64,000 nt of DNA from Stenotrophomonas sp. NA06056 (lineage in GTDB: Bacteria > Pseudomonadota > Gammaproteobacteria > Xanthomonadales > Xanthomonadaceae), in contig NZ_CP054931.1 in NCBI RefSeq assembly GCF_013364355.1, positions 4,019,501 through 4,083,500 on the forward strand, given 5' to 3'. A program made the translations under genes and the position numbers. The notes under the pieces were generated by a model. The model was given only the letters and a program-made list of their open reading frames with translations, was not told the origin of the DNA and did not search any database. Below are positions 47,173-56,987 of this stretch, piece after piece. The stretch's first letter is position 1; each line of letters begins with the position of its first letter.

Positions 47173-47862
47173 ATGCGCAGAGGGAGCGCCCCTATCGTGT
47201 CAACCGTGCGCCTAGCTAGCAGCCCATTGGCCTTGGACATCGCAACAATCGACCGCTTCCTGGCGCACAGCCACAGGCGGCGCTATCCCACCCGTACCGA
47301 CGTCTTCCGGCCCGGTGACCCGGCCGGCACCCTGTATTACGTCATCAGCGGCTCGGTTTCGATCATGGCCGAGGAAGAGGAGGACCGTGAGCTGGTGCTG
47401 GGTTATTTCGGCGCCGGTGAGTTCGTCGGCGAGATGGGCCTGTTCGTGGAGTCGGACCGCCGCGAGGTGATCCTGCGCACCCGCACGGCCTGCGAGCTGG
47501 CTGAAATCAGCTACGAGCGCCTGCATCAGCTGTTCCTCGGCCCGCTGTCGGCCGATGCCCCGCGCCTGCTGTACGCGCTGGGCCAGCAGATCTCCAAGCG
47601 CCTGCTGGACACCAGCCGCAAGGCCAGCCGCCTGGCCTTCCTGGATGTCACCGACCGTATCGTGCGCACCCTGCACGATCTGGCGCAGGAGCCGGAGTCG
47701 ATGAGTCACCCGCAGGGCAGCCAGCTGCGCGTCTCACGCCAGGAACTGGCCCGTCTGGTTGGCTGCTCGCGCGAAATGGCCGGCCGGGTACTGAAGAAGC
47801 TGCAGACCGACGGCCTGCTGCACGCCCGCGGCAAGACCGTGGTGCTGTACGGCACCCGGTGA
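47173..47862 (+). CDS. clp: Clp, CRP-like global regulator (c-di-GMP responsive in Xanthomonas)
   Basis: Transcription factor of 229 aa nearly identical in style to Xanthomonas Clp (FLAHSHRRRYPTRTDVFRPG, GSQLRVSRQELARLVGCSRE, HARGKTVVLYGTR). N-terminal cyclic-nucleotide-binding beta-roll (about 25-140) and a C-terminal helix-turn-helix (about 185-215). In Xanthomonas it binds DNA unless c-di-GMP is present, and controls virulence enzymes; the same here is inferred. ATG 47173 gives the length of Xanthomonas Clp; an in-frame GTG at 47197 with GAGGGAG upstream is the alternative. Confidence 0.93.
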   Translation: MRRGSAPIVSTVRLASSPLALDIATIDRFLAHSHRRRYPTRTDVFRPGDPAGTLYYVISGSVSIMAEEEEDRELVLGYFGAGEFVGEMGLFVESDRREVILRTRTACELAEISYERLHQLFLGPLSADAPRLLYALGQQISKRLLDTSRKASRLAFLDVTDRIVRTLHDLAQEPESMSHPQGSQLRVSRQELARLVGCSREMAGRVLKKLQTDGLLHARGKTVVLYGTR

Positions 47863-47880
47863 TTGCCGGGAGGAAGCCCT

Positions 47881-47944
47881 GTAGAGCCGAGCCCATGCTC
47901 GGCTGCTGTACGCGAATGGCAGCCGAGCATGGGCTCGGCTCTAC
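47881..47944. repeat. Mirror pair of SMAG palindromes after clp
   Basis: GTAGAGCCGAGCCCATGCTC and its exact inverted copy (CAGCCGAGCATGGGCTCGGC then TCTAC) are separated by about 15 bases, so the pair can also fold as one long hairpin. It lies 18 bases after clp and is a likely transcript end. Confidence 0.9.
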
Positions 47945-47981
47945 ACGGCCCGTGCGCGGCCTGCTGGGCTAGTCTCGGCCC

Positions 47982-48743
47982 ATGGAGCTGAGCAGCGAAT
48001 TCTGGTGGTTCATCCTCATCGGCCTCGGCGCACAGCTGGTCGATGGCGCGCTGGGCATGGCATTCGGGCTGGTTTCGTCATCGGTACTGCTCAGCATGGG
48101 GCTGCCTCCCGCACAGGTCAGCGCCAGCGTCCATACCGCTGAAGTGTTCACCACCGGGGCCTCCGGTGTGTCGCATCTGGTCGCAGGAAATGTCGACAAA
48201 CGCCTGTTCTTCCGCCTCGCCCTGCCCGGCGCGCTGGGCGGTGCGCTGGGCGCTTACGTCCTGACGCAGGTCCCTGGCGACCTGATCCGTCCGCTGATCT
48301 ACCTGTACCTGCTGGTGCTGGCCATCATCATCCTGGCCCGCGCGGCCGGCCGCTGGATGCCCAAGGGCGAGATCCGCCGGGTGCCGGTGCTGGGATTCTT
48401 CGCCGGCCTGCTCGATGCCAGTGGCGGCGGTGGCTGGGGCCCGGTAGCCACCTCCACCCTGCTCGCCCGCGGCGGTCAGGCACGAACCACGATCGGCACC
48501 GTCAATGCGGCCGAATTCGTGGTCACCTTGACCATTTCAGCTACGTTTCTACTGTCGATGGGGCTGCAGCACCTGCAGATCGTCGCCGGCCTGCTGATTG
48601 GCGGCATGATGGCCGCGCCGGTGGCAGCGTTGCTGGTGAAGCGGGTGAAGGAACGCTGGGTACTGGTCGCGGTGGGCGTGCTGGTGCTGGGCATCAGCCT
48701 GTTCCAGGTGGGCCATGCGCTGTTCGGGTACCTGTACCGCTGA
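47982..48743 (+). CDS. TauE/SafE (TSUP) family anion exporter
   Basis: Membrane protein of 253 aa with about eight helices in two homologous halves. Signature elements are LVDGALGMAFGLVSSSVLL and GLLDASGGGGWGPVATSTLL. TSUP proteins move sulfite, sulfoacetate or related organic anions; substrate here unknown. Single gene, convergent with the trp operon's last gene. Confidence 0.88.
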   Translation: MELSSEFWWFILIGLGAQLVDGALGMAFGLVSSSVLLSMGLPPAQVSASVHTAEVFTTGASGVSHLVAGNVDKRLFFRLALPGALGGALGAYVLTQVPGDLIRPLIYLYLLVLAIIILARAAGRWMPKGEIRRVPVLGFFAGLLDASGGGGWGPVATSTLLARGGQARTTIGTVNAAEFVVTLTISATFLLSMGLQHLQIVAGLLIGGMMAAPVAALLVKRVKERWVLVAVGVLVLGISLFQVGHALFGYLYR

Positions 48744-48745
48744 CC

Positions 48746-48770
48746 GCTCGCCGGGCATGGCCCGGCGGGC
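48746..48770. repeat. SMAG-like palindrome between convergent genes
   Basis: GCTCGCCGGGCATGGCCCGG with GCGGGC, a form without the GTAG head, fills the gap between the TSUP and HAD stop codons. Confidence 0.6.
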
Positions 48771-48782
48771 AAGCGGGATCGA

Positions 48783-49499
48783 TTACGCCTTGTCGCCGCC
48801 CCGGTCCACGCAGCCCCAGTTGAGGATGCGGGTGCCGGCCGGCAGCACGCGGCGGAAGAACTCCACCTTGGCCGGCTTCGGGTTGACCACCACCGGCGCT
48901 TTCGCTGCAAGCAGCAGCGGCAGGTCGGCGGTGCTGTCGGAGTAGGCAATATCGATGTCGCCGTAGCCGCGCTCGCGCAGCATGCGCATCTTCTCTTCGT
49001 TGTGGCAGTGGCGGGTCGGCCCTACTCCGCCCAGACGCGGCCCCACTTCGGTGCCGATCACCGGCACATCCTGGTGGGCCACGAAGGCCAGGATCGCGCG
49101 AGCCAGCTCCGGCGGTGCGCCGGTAGCCACCACCACGCGATCGCCCTTGGCCCGGTGCGCGGCGAATACCTCCAGCGCCTGTGGCAGCAGCTTCGCACGC
49201 ATCTGCGCCTCGTTGCGCAGCACGTACGCATCGATCACCTTGTTGAACTCGCGGGCGCGATGCAGGCCGAAGCTGCCGATCCACACATAGACCGAAATGC
49301 CGGCACGGCGGGTCGGCAGCATCGCCACCATCGGCCCGGCAATCGGGGTGACCAGCAGCGCCGCCAGCATCCGCAGCGGGTTGCGCTTGATCAGCGAGGC
49401 GAACAGGTGGGTGCCCGAATCGCCGTCGTAGAGGGTGTGGTCGAAATCGAAGACCACCAGCGGCGCATCGTCGCGCGGCGTCGGATAGTACGTTTTCAT
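48783..49499 (-). CDS. HAD-IB family phosphatase, last gene of trp operon
   Basis: Haloacid dehalogenase phosphatase of 238 aa. Motif I is [14 protein letters not shown] (nucleophile Asp), motif [14 protein letters not shown] Thr, motif [18 protein letters not shown]. It resembles the SerB/HAD-IB group, with a hydrophobic membrane-like segment at about 40-75. Its start overlaps the trpC stop by four bases (ATGA), so it is translated with the trp genes. Substrate is unknown. Confidence 0.85.
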   Translation of the reverse strand: MKTYYPTPRDDAPLVVFDFDHTLYDGDSGTHLFASLIKRNPLRMLAALLVTPIAGPMVAMLPTRRAGISVYVWIGSFGLHRAREFNKVIDAYVLRNEAQMRAKLLPQALEVFAAHRAKGDRVVVATGAPPELARAILAFVAHQDVPVIGTEVGPRLGGVGPTRHCHNEEKMRMLRERGYGDIDIAYSDSTADLPLLLAAKAPVVVNPKPAKVEFFRRVLPAGTRILNWGCVDRGGDKA

Positions 49500-50290
49500 G
49501 CCGCGAAGAATAGCTGACGCAGGCCCTCGCCCGGCTCTTCCACACGCATGAAGGCCTCGCCGACCAGGAACGCATGGATGCCGGCATCGCGCATCAGCGC
49601 CACGTCCTGCGGGCCGAGGATGCCGCTCTCGGTGACCAGCAGGCGGTCGCGCGGCACCGCGTTCTGCATGTCCAGCGTGGTCTGCAGCGAGACCTCGAAG
49701 GTACGCAGGTTGCGGTTGTTGATGCCGATCATCGGCGCCGGTACCTGCAGCGCACGCTCCAGCTCGTCGATGTCATGCACTTCCACCAGCACGTCCATGC
49801 CCAGCGACATCGCCAGTTCGGACAGCGTGGCCAGCTGCGTATCATCCAGCGCGGCAACGATCAGCAGGATGCAGTCGGCGCCGAGCACGCGCGCCTCGAC
49901 CACCTGGTAGGCGTCGATCACGAAGTCCTTGCGCAGCACCGGCAGCGTGCAGGCCTCGCGCGCCTGCTGCAGGTAGACGTCGGCGCCCTGGAAGAAGTCG
50001 ACGTCGGTCAGCACCGACAGGCAGCTGGCGCCGCCGAACTCGTAGCTGACCGCGATGTCGGCCGGGCGGAAGTCGGGGCGGATCACGCCCTTGGAGGGGC
50101 TGGCCTTCTTCACTTCGGCAATCACAGCCGGGTCGCCGTTGGCCACCGCCGCCTGCAGCGCGCGCACGAAGCCGCGCACCGGTGGCGCATCGGCCAGCGC
50201 GGCCTGCAGCTCCTCGAGCGGGCGCTGGGCGCGGCGCTGGGCTACTTCTTCGGCCTTGCGGGCCAGGATCGTCTGCAGGATATCGCTCAT
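49496..50290 (-). CDS. trpC: Indole-3-glycerol phosphate synthase
   Basis: Closes the indole ring in tryptophan synthesis (264 aa, TIM barrel). Stand-alone TrpC, not fused to TrpF. Catalytic segments are [37 protein letters not shown] and ESGI. ATG 50290 (MSDILQTI) begins the conserved N terminus. Confidence 0.97.
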   Translation of the reverse strand: MSDILQTILARKAEEVAQRRAQRPLEELQAALADAPPVRGFVRALQAAVANGDPAVIAEVKKASPSKGVIRPDFRPADIAVSYEFGGASCLSVLTDVDFFQGADVYLQQAREACTLPVLRKDFVIDAYQVVEARVLGADCILLIVAALDDTQLATLSELAMSLGMDVLVEVHDIDELERALQVPAPMIGINNRNLRTFEVSLQTTLDMQNAVPRDRLLVTESGILGPQDVALMRDAGIHAFLVGEAFMRVEEPGEGLRQLFFAA

Positions 50291-50364
50291 CGTCGTCGGG
50301 TCGGTGCGGGGGCGGTGAGGACGGCCATTATCGGCCATCGAGAGGGTCAGGCTGAACCGCGCGC

Positions 50365-51396
50365 TCAGGCAACCAGCGCGCGGGTGGTCTCCACATACTG
50401 CTGCAGGCGCTGGCGGGCGCTGCCGTTGGCGATGGCGACACGTGCGCGGGCCAGGCCATCGCCGATGTCGCTGGCCACGCCGGCCACGTACAACGCTGCG
50501 CCCGCGTTCAGGGCGACGATGTCCAGCGCCGGGCCCGGCTCGTTGTCGAGCACCGCGCGCAGCATGGCGATGGACTGCTCCGGGCCGTCCACGCGCAGGT
50601 TGCGGCTGGCCGACATGGCGATGCCGAAGTCTTCCGGATGGATCTCGTACTCGCGCACCTTGCCGTCGCGCAGCTCACCCACCAGGGTGCCGGCACCCAG
50701 TGAGATCTCGTCCATGTTGTCGCGGCCCCACACCACCATCGCGCGCTCGGCGCCCAGTTCGCGCAGCACGCGCGCCTGGATGCCCACCAGGTCGGGATGG
50801 AACACGCCCATCAGCACCGACGGCGCATTGGCAGGGTTGGTCAGCGGACCGAGGATGTTGAAGATGGTGCGCACCCCCATCTCGCGGCGTACCGGCGCGA
50901 CGACCTTCATCGACGGGTGGTGGATCGGCGCGAACATGAAGCCGATGCCGGTCTGTTCGATGGCCGCTGCCACCTGCGCAGGCTGCAGCTCGATGGCCGC
51001 GCCGAGTGCTTCGACCGCATCGGCACTGCCGGACTTGGACGACACGCTGCGGTTGCCATGCTTGGCTACGCGCGCACCGGCCGCCGCCGCCACGAACATC
51101 GCGCAGGTGGAGATGTTGAAGGTATGCGAGCCATCGCCACCGGTGCCGACGATGTCGACCAGGTGGGTGGTATCGGCGACCGGCACGGCCAGCGCGAACT
51201 CGCGCATCACCGTTGCGGCGGCAGCGATCTCGTCGATGGTTTCCTTCTTTACGCGCAGGCCGGTGAGGATGGCGGCGGTCATCATCGGCGAGACATCACC
51301 GCGCATGATCTGCCGCATCAGGTCGACCATCTCGTCGAAAAAGATTTCGCGGTGCTCGATGGTGCGTTGCAGGGCTTCCTGGGGGGAGAAGCTCAT
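50365..51396 (-). CDS. trpD: Anthranilate phosphoribosyltransferase
   Basis: Adds phosphoribosyl to anthranilate (343 aa). Signature motifs [17 protein letters not shown] (pyrophosphate binding), [20 protein letters not shown] and [11 protein letters not shown] are intact. Sixteen bases separate it from trpG. Confidence 0.97.
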   Translation of the reverse strand: MSFSPQEALQRTIEHREIFFDEMVDLMRQIMRGDVSPMMTAAILTGLRVKKETIDEIAAAATVMREFALAVPVADTTHLVDIVGTGGDGSHTFNISTCAMFVAAAAGARVAKHGNRSVSSKSGSADAVEALGAAIELQPAQVAAAIEQTGIGFMFAPIHHPSMKVVAPVRREMGVRTIFNILGPLTNPANAPSVLMGVFHPDLVGIQARVLRELGAERAMVVWGRDNMDEISLGAGTLVGELRDGKVREYEIHPEDFGIAMSASRNLRVDGPEQSIAMLRAVLDNEPGPALDIVALNAGAALYVAGVASDIGDGLARARVAIANGSARQRLQQYVETTRALVA

Positions 51397-51412
51397 CGGA
51401 ATACTCCTTGGA

Positions 51413-52000
51413 TCAGGCAGCCGGGCGCTGCAGGAAATTGCGCAGCAGGGCATGGCCGTGTTCGGTGAGGATGGATTCGGGATGGAACTGCACGCCCTCG
51501 ACCGGGAACTGGCGGTGGCGCAGGCCCATGATCTCTTCGATCGAGCCATCCTCGTTCTCGGTCCACGCGGTCACTTCCAGCGCGTCAGGCAGGCTGTTCT
51601 TGTCCACCACCAGCGAGTGGTAGCGGGTGGCCTGGTAGCCATCCGGCAGGCCGGCGAACACACCCTTGCCCTCATGGCGGATCGGCGAGGTCTTGCCGTG
51701 CATGATGTTGCCGGCACGGATGACCGTGCCGCCGTACACCTGGCCGATACCCTGGTGGCCCAGGCACACGCCGAGGATCGGCGTGGTCGGGCCCAGGCGC
51801 TGGATCAGCTCCAGCGACACGCCTGCTTCATTGGGCGTGCACGGGCCGGGCGAGATGACGATGCGCTCGGGTTTCTGCGCGGCGATCTCGTCCACGCTCA
51901 TCGCATCGTTGCGCACCACCTTCACCTCGGCACCCAGCGTCTGCAGGTACTGCACGAGGTTGTAGGTGAAGCTGTCGTAGTTGTCGATCATCCACAACAT
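51413..52000 (-). CDS. trpG: Anthranilate synthase glutaminase subunit
   Basis: Supplies ammonia to TrpE from glutamine (195 aa). Catalytic triad Cys in [10 protein letters not shown], His and Glu in [26 protein letters not shown] is the usual start. In many gammaproteobacteria the same subunit also serves PabB. Two bases separate it from the SIMPL gene. Confidence 0.97.
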   Translation of the reverse strand: MLWMIDNYDSFTYNLVQYLQTLGAEVKVVRNDAMSVDEIAAQKPERIVISPGPCTPNEAGVSLELIQRLGPTTPILGVCLGHQGIGQVYGGTVIRAGNIMHGKTSPIRHEGKGVFAGLPDGYQATRYHSLVVDKNSLPDALEVTAWTENEDGSIEEIMGLRHRQFPVEGVQFHPESILTEHGHALLRNFLQRPAA

Positions 52001-52002
52001 GG

Positions 52003-52782
52003 TCAGGTTCCGTCGCTTATCAGGAAAATGGCGTACACGTTTTCGGTGTAGGTGATGGGACCGGCTTCGATGGACTCCGGTGCGGCCGGCGCAGGTGCCG
52101 AGGCCGGCGCGTAGCTGCCGGTCACCGAGATCCGGTCGAGATACTCGCCATCCCCGCCGAGCTGCGGCCACTGCCCGGCCTGGATGCCGTAGGCGAAGTT
52201 CGGCGCCACATCGGAGATGCTGTACAGGCCACGCACCCTTGTTCCATAGGCCTTGGCCAGGCCCTGCGCAGACTCGCGGGTCTTGGCCGCCGCCTCGCCC
52301 TTGAGCTCGCGGCGCAGCGCCACTTCGCCCGAGTAGGTCGGGGCAATGCTGCTGACCTGTACGTTCTCGTTGGCCTTCAGCGCACCCAGCACGTCCTGCA
52401 TCGCCTTCACGCTGGCGAAGCTGGCACGCAGCTGGCGCGACACGCGGGTGCCGATGAAGACCTGCCGGCTCTGCTCGTAGCGGGTGGCTGGACCGATCTG
52501 GAGGTTGTCCGCACGTACGCTGCCCTCCACTGCCTTGTGCTGCTTGAACAGCGCCAGCACGCGGGCAACGTTGTCCTGCACGCGGCGGCGAGCGGCGTCG
52601 GCATCCATGTCGGTCTCTTCGATGTTCAACTGCAGGCCGAACCGGTCCGGCATCACCACGCGGCGCGCCTCGCCCTTCACCAGCAGGTGCGGCTGCGAGG
52701 GAATGGTGTTGGCCTGCGCCCACGCAGACGGGGCCATCGTGGCCAGCAGCGACGACCACAGTAGAACGCTCAGCAGCTTCAT
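52003..52782 (-). CDS. SIMPL-domain (DUF541) periplasmic protein in the trp operon
   Basis: Protein of 259 aa with a signal peptide ([23 protein letters not shown]) and a DUF541/SIMPL domain ([40 protein letters not shown]). Family members form rings and some affect stress tolerance; biochemical role unknown. It lies between trpE and trpG with gaps of only 67 and 2 bases, so it is part of the operon. The C-terminal segment is Ala/Pro-rich. Confidence 0.85.
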   Translation of the reverse strand: MKLLSVLLWSSLLATMAPSAWAQANTIPSQPHLLVKGEARRVVMPDRFGLQLNIEETDMDADAARRRVQDNVARVLALFKQHKAVEGSVRADNLQIGPATRYEQSRQVFIGTRVSRQLRASFASVKAMQDVLGALKANENVQVSSIAPTYSGEVALRRELKGEAAAKTRESAQGLAKAYGTRVRGLYSISDVAPNFAYGIQAGQWPQLGGDGEYLDRISVTGSYAPASAPAPAAPESIEAGPITYTENVYAIFLISDGT

Positions 52783-52849
52783 GCGGTACTCCTTGTCTTG
52801 AAGGGAAACAGCGAAGGGTGCTGCGGCGCAGGCCACAGCACAGGGAAAC

Positions 52850-54325
52850 TCACAGGCCCTTGGCGGCCTGGGCAACAGCGCGGAACAGCGCGCGGCCCTT
52901 GTTCATCGTCTCGTCCCATTCCTTGTCCGGGTCCGAGTCGTAGACGATGCCGGCGCCGGCCTGCACGTACAGGCGGCCATCCTTGATCACCGCGGTGCGG
53001 ATCGCGATCGCGGTATCGGCATCGCCGTGCCAGCCGATGTAGCCGATGCTGCCGGCGTAGACATTGCGCTTGATCGGTTCCAGCTCGCGGATCACTTCCA
53101 GCGCGCGGATCTTCGGCGCGCCGCTGACCGTACCGGCCGGGAAGGTGGCGCGCAGCACGTCGGCATAGCTCAGGCCCGGCTGCAGCTGCCCGGTCACTTC
53201 GCTGACGATGTGCATGACGTGGCTGTAGCGTTCGATCACGAACTGCTCGCCCACTTCGACGGTGCCGGCCTTGGACACGCGGCCGGCGTCATTGCGGCCC
53301 AGGTCGATCAGCATCAGGTGCTCGGCGCGCTCCTTCGGATCGGCCAGCAGCTCGACCTCCAGCGCCTGGTCCAGCTCCGGCGTGGCGCCGCGCGGGCGGG
53401 TACCGGCGATCGGGCGCACGGTCACTTCGCCGTCCTGCAGACGCACCAGGATTTCCGGCGAGGAGCCGACCACCTGCAGGTCGCCGACATCAAGGAAATA
53501 CATGTACGGCGACGGGTTCAGTGCACGCAGCGCGCGGTAGACATCCACCGGGCGCGCCTTGAACGGCACGCTCAGGCGCTGGCTGAGCACCACCTGGAAG
53601 ATGTCGCCGGCACGGATGTATTCCTTGCTGCGCTGGACCGCGTCGACGAAGCCTTCGCGGGTGAAACCGGAGACGAAGTCGGACTCGTCCAACACGTCGC
53701 TGGTCAGCGGCGCCGGATAGCCTGCTCCTGGCGCGCGCAGTTTGGCGGTCAGTGCATCCAAGCGGGCCTGGGCCTGCTCGAAGGCGCCCGCTTGGCGCGG
53801 ATCGGCATGCACGATCAGGTACAGCCGGCCCTTCAGGTTGTCGAATACCGCCAGCTCATCGGAGTGCAGCAGCAGGATGTCCGGGGTACCGAGTTCGTCA
53901 CGGCCGGCCGGCGAGGCCAGGCGCGGCTCGATGTAGCCGATGCATTCGAAGCCGAACCAGCCGACCAGGCCACCGGTGAAGCCCGGCAGGCCGTCCAGCT
54001 TGGGCACCGAGTGGGCGCTGCGCAGCGCCTCGACCTCGGCGAACGGGTCGGCCACCTCGCGGCTTTCCACCACCTGGCCGTTCTCACGCACGGTCAGGGC
54101 ATGGCCGTGGAAGGCATACACGCGGCGTGCCGGCAGGCCGATGATCGAGTAACGACCAAAGCGCTCGCCGCCTTCGACGGATTCAAACAGGTAGGTATTG
54201 GGGCCGTCGGCGAGCTTCAGATAGACCGAAAGCGGCGTGTCCAGGTCGGACAGCACTTCGCGGACAACGGGAATATGGGTGTGGCCTTCAGCGGCCTGCT
54301 GCTGAAACTGAGCGTGCGAGATCAA
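52850..54325 (-). CDS. trpE: Anthranilate synthase component I
   Basis: Converts chorismate to anthranilate (491 aa). Motifs: HIPVVREVLSDLDTPLSVYLKL (feedback-site region), PIAGTRPRG, GRNDAGRVSKAGTV, FPAGTVSGAPKIRALE and GAGIVYDSDPDKEW. The start is TTG at 54325, with GGAAGGAAA six bases before it; this gives the normal opening MISHAQFQQ. Upstream in-frame ATG adds 16 non-conserved residues. A Trp-rich ORF overlaps this start. Confidence 0.96.
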   Translation of the reverse strand: MISHAQFQQQAAEGHTHIPVVREVLSDLDTPLSVYLKLADGPNTYLFESVEGGERFGRYSIIGLPARRVYAFHGHALTVRENGQVVESREVADPFAEVEALRSAHSVPKLDGLPGFTGGLVGWFGFECIGYIEPRLASPAGRDELGTPDILLLHSDELAVFDNLKGRLYLIVHADPRQAGAFEQAQARLDALTAKLRAPGAGYPAPLTSDVLDESDFVSGFTREGFVDAVQRSKEYIRAGDIFQVVLSQRLSVPFKARPVDVYRALRALNPSPYMYFLDVGDLQVVGSSPEILVRLQDGEVTVRPIAGTRPRGATPELDQALEVELLADPKERAEHLMLIDLGRNDAGRVSKAGTVEVGEQFVIERYSHVMHIVSEVTGQLQPGLSYADVLRATFPAGTVSGAPKIRALEVIRELEPIKRNVYAGSIGYIGWHGDADTAIAIRTAVIKDGRLYVQAGAGIVYDSDPDKEWDETMNKGRALFRAVAQAAKGL

Positions 54326-54437
54326 GACGACTTTCCTTCCGGGACACAGCGTTATGGGGACGGACGACGGCAACAGGCCACCATCGCCACCAACGGCGTG
54401 CGGAAGAAAGGGTATGCGGGGTCGTCAGGCTGGACAC
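54288..54437 (-). CDS. Candidate trp leader peptide overlapping trpE start
   Basis: GTG-started ORF of 49 codons in a different frame from trpE, with RWWRWWP at codons 15-21 (Trp codons at 54378-54392). It ends 38 bases inside trpE, so its translation could affect the trpE ribosome site. A weak promoter (TTTCCC, 17 bases, TACAGT) places the mRNA start close to the GTG, so it may be leaderless. No Shine-Dalgarno or classical attenuator T-run is visible. Inferred only from Trp clustering and position. Confidence 0.35.
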   Translation of the reverse strand: MSSLTTPHTLSSARRWWRWWPVAVVRPHNAVSRKESRLDLARSVSAAGR

Positions 54438-54502
54438 GCAATGACTGTATCGCAGCTTTGGCCGCAGGGAAACCCTTTGGCGACGGGCGGTTTGTCTTCG
54501 CC

Positions 54503-56884
54503 CTAGCCCATCCGCCGTGCCTGTTCCTGGGTCTCCTGCACCTGCTGCTGGGCCAGCGACACCCCCTGCGCCTGCTCGCGACTGGCATTGAGCGCGTCAA
54601 TCTGGGCCGTGCTCGCGCTCAGCGGCTGGGCCATCCCCGCCGCCACATCGACGTGCGCATGGCGGCGGTGTGCGGCGTTCAGGTCGGGCGTATCCACCGC
54701 GAAGGCGCGGCTGTGATCATCGCTGAGCACCACGTGGGAAATGGACTCCAGCCCCTCGCGCTTGGCCTGCACGGCCAGTGCACCGGCGAGCTGGTCGCTC
54801 TGCAGGTTCGGCACACGGTTGTGGGCGGCATCCAGGGCGTGCACGCCGGTCTGTGCGCCGTTGAACAACCGGTAGTCGGTGTGGCCAGGGTCGTTGATAC
54901 CGGGCCCGCGCGCGGTGGGTTCTGCTGCCACGCTGGCGCGGCGGCCATCCTCCGGATGCTGGATGCGCGGGTGCTGCTCGACCAGCTTGCGGGCGGCGGC
55001 TTCCTGCTTGATCAGTTCCGAATCCAGGCTGGGGATGACGGTCGGATCCATGCCATGGCGGGCAGTCGCCTCGCTGAAGGCCGGCATCATGCCGCGGATG
55101 ACGCGTTCGGACTTGTCGAGGTTGTGCAGCTTCATTGCGTCCAACGCCAGGTTGCCGGTCGGCAAGTGGGTCGCGGCGGTAGCCCCGATACCCACCGCGG
55201 CACCACCCAGCGTAGACAGGGTGATTGGCGCCTTGGCAGTGATGCCCTTCAGCTGGGACGCCACCAGGTCATAGCCGCGATCGACGTGGGCGCCGGCAGT
55301 GGCGAACCCGTTCTGCAGCTTGCCGGCCACCCATTGGCCGTCGTGGCTGATGGAAGCGGCCACGCGTTCACCCGCCGCGCGTGTGCCTGCGGCTTCGGCA
55401 ACGGCCTGTTTCGTCGCGTGCTGCGCATGGTGCTCGCCGTGGTCACGGACAGCTTCGGCCTGCCTGGCAAGCCTGCCGGCGACGTTGTCCGCGCCCACCC
55501 GGTCAGCCACCCACGACAGTGCGGACAGGCCATGGGAGCGGGTCTGCGATTCCACGCGGTGCAACGTGGCTTCGATGCTTCCGGTCAGTTCGCGCCCCGA
55601 AGCAATCACCGTACTGGTCGCCCGGGTGCTCACCTGCAGGCTGGTGGACCCCATGTTCACCACCTTGCCGATGACCATGCCTTCGGTCTTCAGTACGCGC
55701 TCGACACCATCGCCCACCTTGTCCAGCGCATGGGCAGTGGCGGCGCCGGCCCGTTCGACCTGCTCGCCGGCCAGGCGACCGCCGCGCATGCCGTACGCCG
55801 TGGCGTGCAGCACGGTGGACAGCGGGCCCGCCAGTTCCGCCACCTGGCTGGGCGGCGCCACGTGCGGGCGATCGACGAGTGCCCCGTGCGCGTCGCGGGT
55901 CTTGGGCTCAAGCAGCAGTTCGAGGCGCCCTGCCGCGAGCGGAATATCGCGCAGCGCCTGCTGGCCCGGCTGGCTCGCCAGTTGTTCGATGAACTGTGCC
56001 GCAGAGGTCTGCGCGCCAGGGGGCAGCATCTCGCGCAGCTTTTCACCGACGACCTTCTGCATGGCCGGATCCTTCAGCACCATGCCCAGTTCGTTGGCAA
56101 GCACGCCGTAGCCACGACGCTGATGCTCGCTCAGGCGGTGCATGCCGTTCTGCACATCGTTCAGCACTTCACCGGTGGTCTGGTAGGTGTGCACGGACTG
56201 CTGCGTGTCGAAGGTCGGCAGGCCGTTGTCCTTGGCATAACGCGCCGGAGTTGCCGGATGCAGGCCGGCGGCGTTGAACGTGGTGGCACGTGCGCCGGTG
56301 ACTGCGGACGCGGCGGAAGCCATGCCACCGCCGAGGGAGTGGCCGGCGATCTCAAAGCCGCCGGGCAGACGACGGTTCATGGCTACGGCAAGTTCCATCG
56401 CGCGATCGTAATAATCGCTGCGCATGCCGATACCCTGCTGACCGTTGTTGAGGAAATCCTCGCCGCCGGATTCACGTCTTCCATTGGGCGCCAGCGGGTC
56501 AAGAATCTCACCCGTGGATCCTTTGTACACCACGACAGGTTTCGCATCCTCGCCAAAGACGCGCTTGTCGGGGATGTAGATTTCGGCGCGGAATCCTGAT
56601 TTCCTCGGCTGCAGCACTTCCTTGAGTTCGGCGTCCGAGATGTTGATGCCAGCTTCGCGCAGCGCGTCGGGATCATTACTCGCGCGCACCCATCCTACCG
56701 GGGGCTTTCCTTCGTGCTTCGCTGATTTATACACGTCAGCCGCCAGGCCCGACATTTCACGCGCGTGGTACGTCTCTTGGAGGCGCTCAGCTTCCTTTTC
56801 GTTCCCATTGTCGCGCAGTTGCTGCACAAGAGCATTCTGCTCATTGACTGCACGGGCACGCGCCTCGCTCTCCGAACTATTCAT
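54503..56884 (-). CDS. T4SS effector: lipase-like domain with XVIPCD tail
   Basis: Probable antibacterial effector of the Xanthomonadales type IV secretion system (793 aa). The N-terminal 250 residues hold a class-3 lipase fold with the nucleophile elbow FEIAGHSLGGGMASA (Ser183), so phospholipase activity is likely. The middle is a helical, Ala-rich region. The C-terminal 120 residues match the XVIPCD secretion signal (HTDYRLFNGAQTGVHALDA, GLESISHVVLSDD, FAVDTPD, AHVDVAAGMAQPL) and end in a Gln-rich tail. TGGAG precedes ATG 56884. The divergent neighbours are likely immunity genes. No T4SS genes are in the window. Confidence 0.85.
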   Translation of the reverse strand: MNSSESEARARAVNEQNALVQQLRDNGNEKEAERLQETYHAREMSGLAADVYKSAKHEGKPPVGWVRASNDPDALREAGINISDAELKEVLQPRKSGFRAEIYIPDKRVFGEDAKPVVVYKGSTGEILDPLAPNGRRESGGEDFLNNGQQGIGMRSDYYDRAMELAVAMNRRLPGGFEIAGHSLGGGMASAASAVTGARATTFNAAGLHPATPARYAKDNGLPTFDTQQSVHTYQTTGEVLNDVQNGMHRLSEHQRRGYGVLANELGMVLKDPAMQKVVGEKLREMLPPGAQTSAAQFIEQLASQPGQQALRDIPLAAGRLELLLEPKTRDAHGALVDRPHVAPPSQVAELAGPLSTVLHATAYGMRGGRLAGEQVERAGAATAHALDKVGDGVERVLKTEGMVIGKVVNMGSTSLQVSTRATSTVIASGRELTGSIEATLHRVESQTRSHGLSALSWVADRVGADNVAGRLARQAEAVRDHGEHHAQHATKQAVAEAAGTRAAGERVAASISHDGQWVAGKLQNGFATAGAHVDRGYDLVASQLKGITAKAPITLSTLGGAAVGIGATAATHLPTGNLALDAMKLHNLDKSERVIRGMMPAFSEATARHGMDPTVIPSLDSELIKQEAAARKLVEQHPRIQHPEDGRRASVAAEPTARGPGINDPGHTDYRLFNGAQTGVHALDAAHNRVPNLQSDQLAGALAVQAKREGLESISHVVLSDDHSRAFAVDTPDLNAAHRRHAHVDVAAGMAQPLSASTAQIDALNASREQAQGVSLAQQQVQETQEQARRMG

Positions 56885-56987
56885 GGCAAACTCCATTTCA
56901 CTTTGAAGTGCCGCTTCTGTCGCGGCACCTATGGATTACCAGAACCTTTTGCTAGTGTCACGTCATCAGCGGATAGACAGGAAAAAC

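Noticed and set aside
53027..56599. 1190-codon open frame on the plus strand
   Set aside because: It runs antisense across trpE and the effector gene, two unrelated real genes, so it cannot be one protein.
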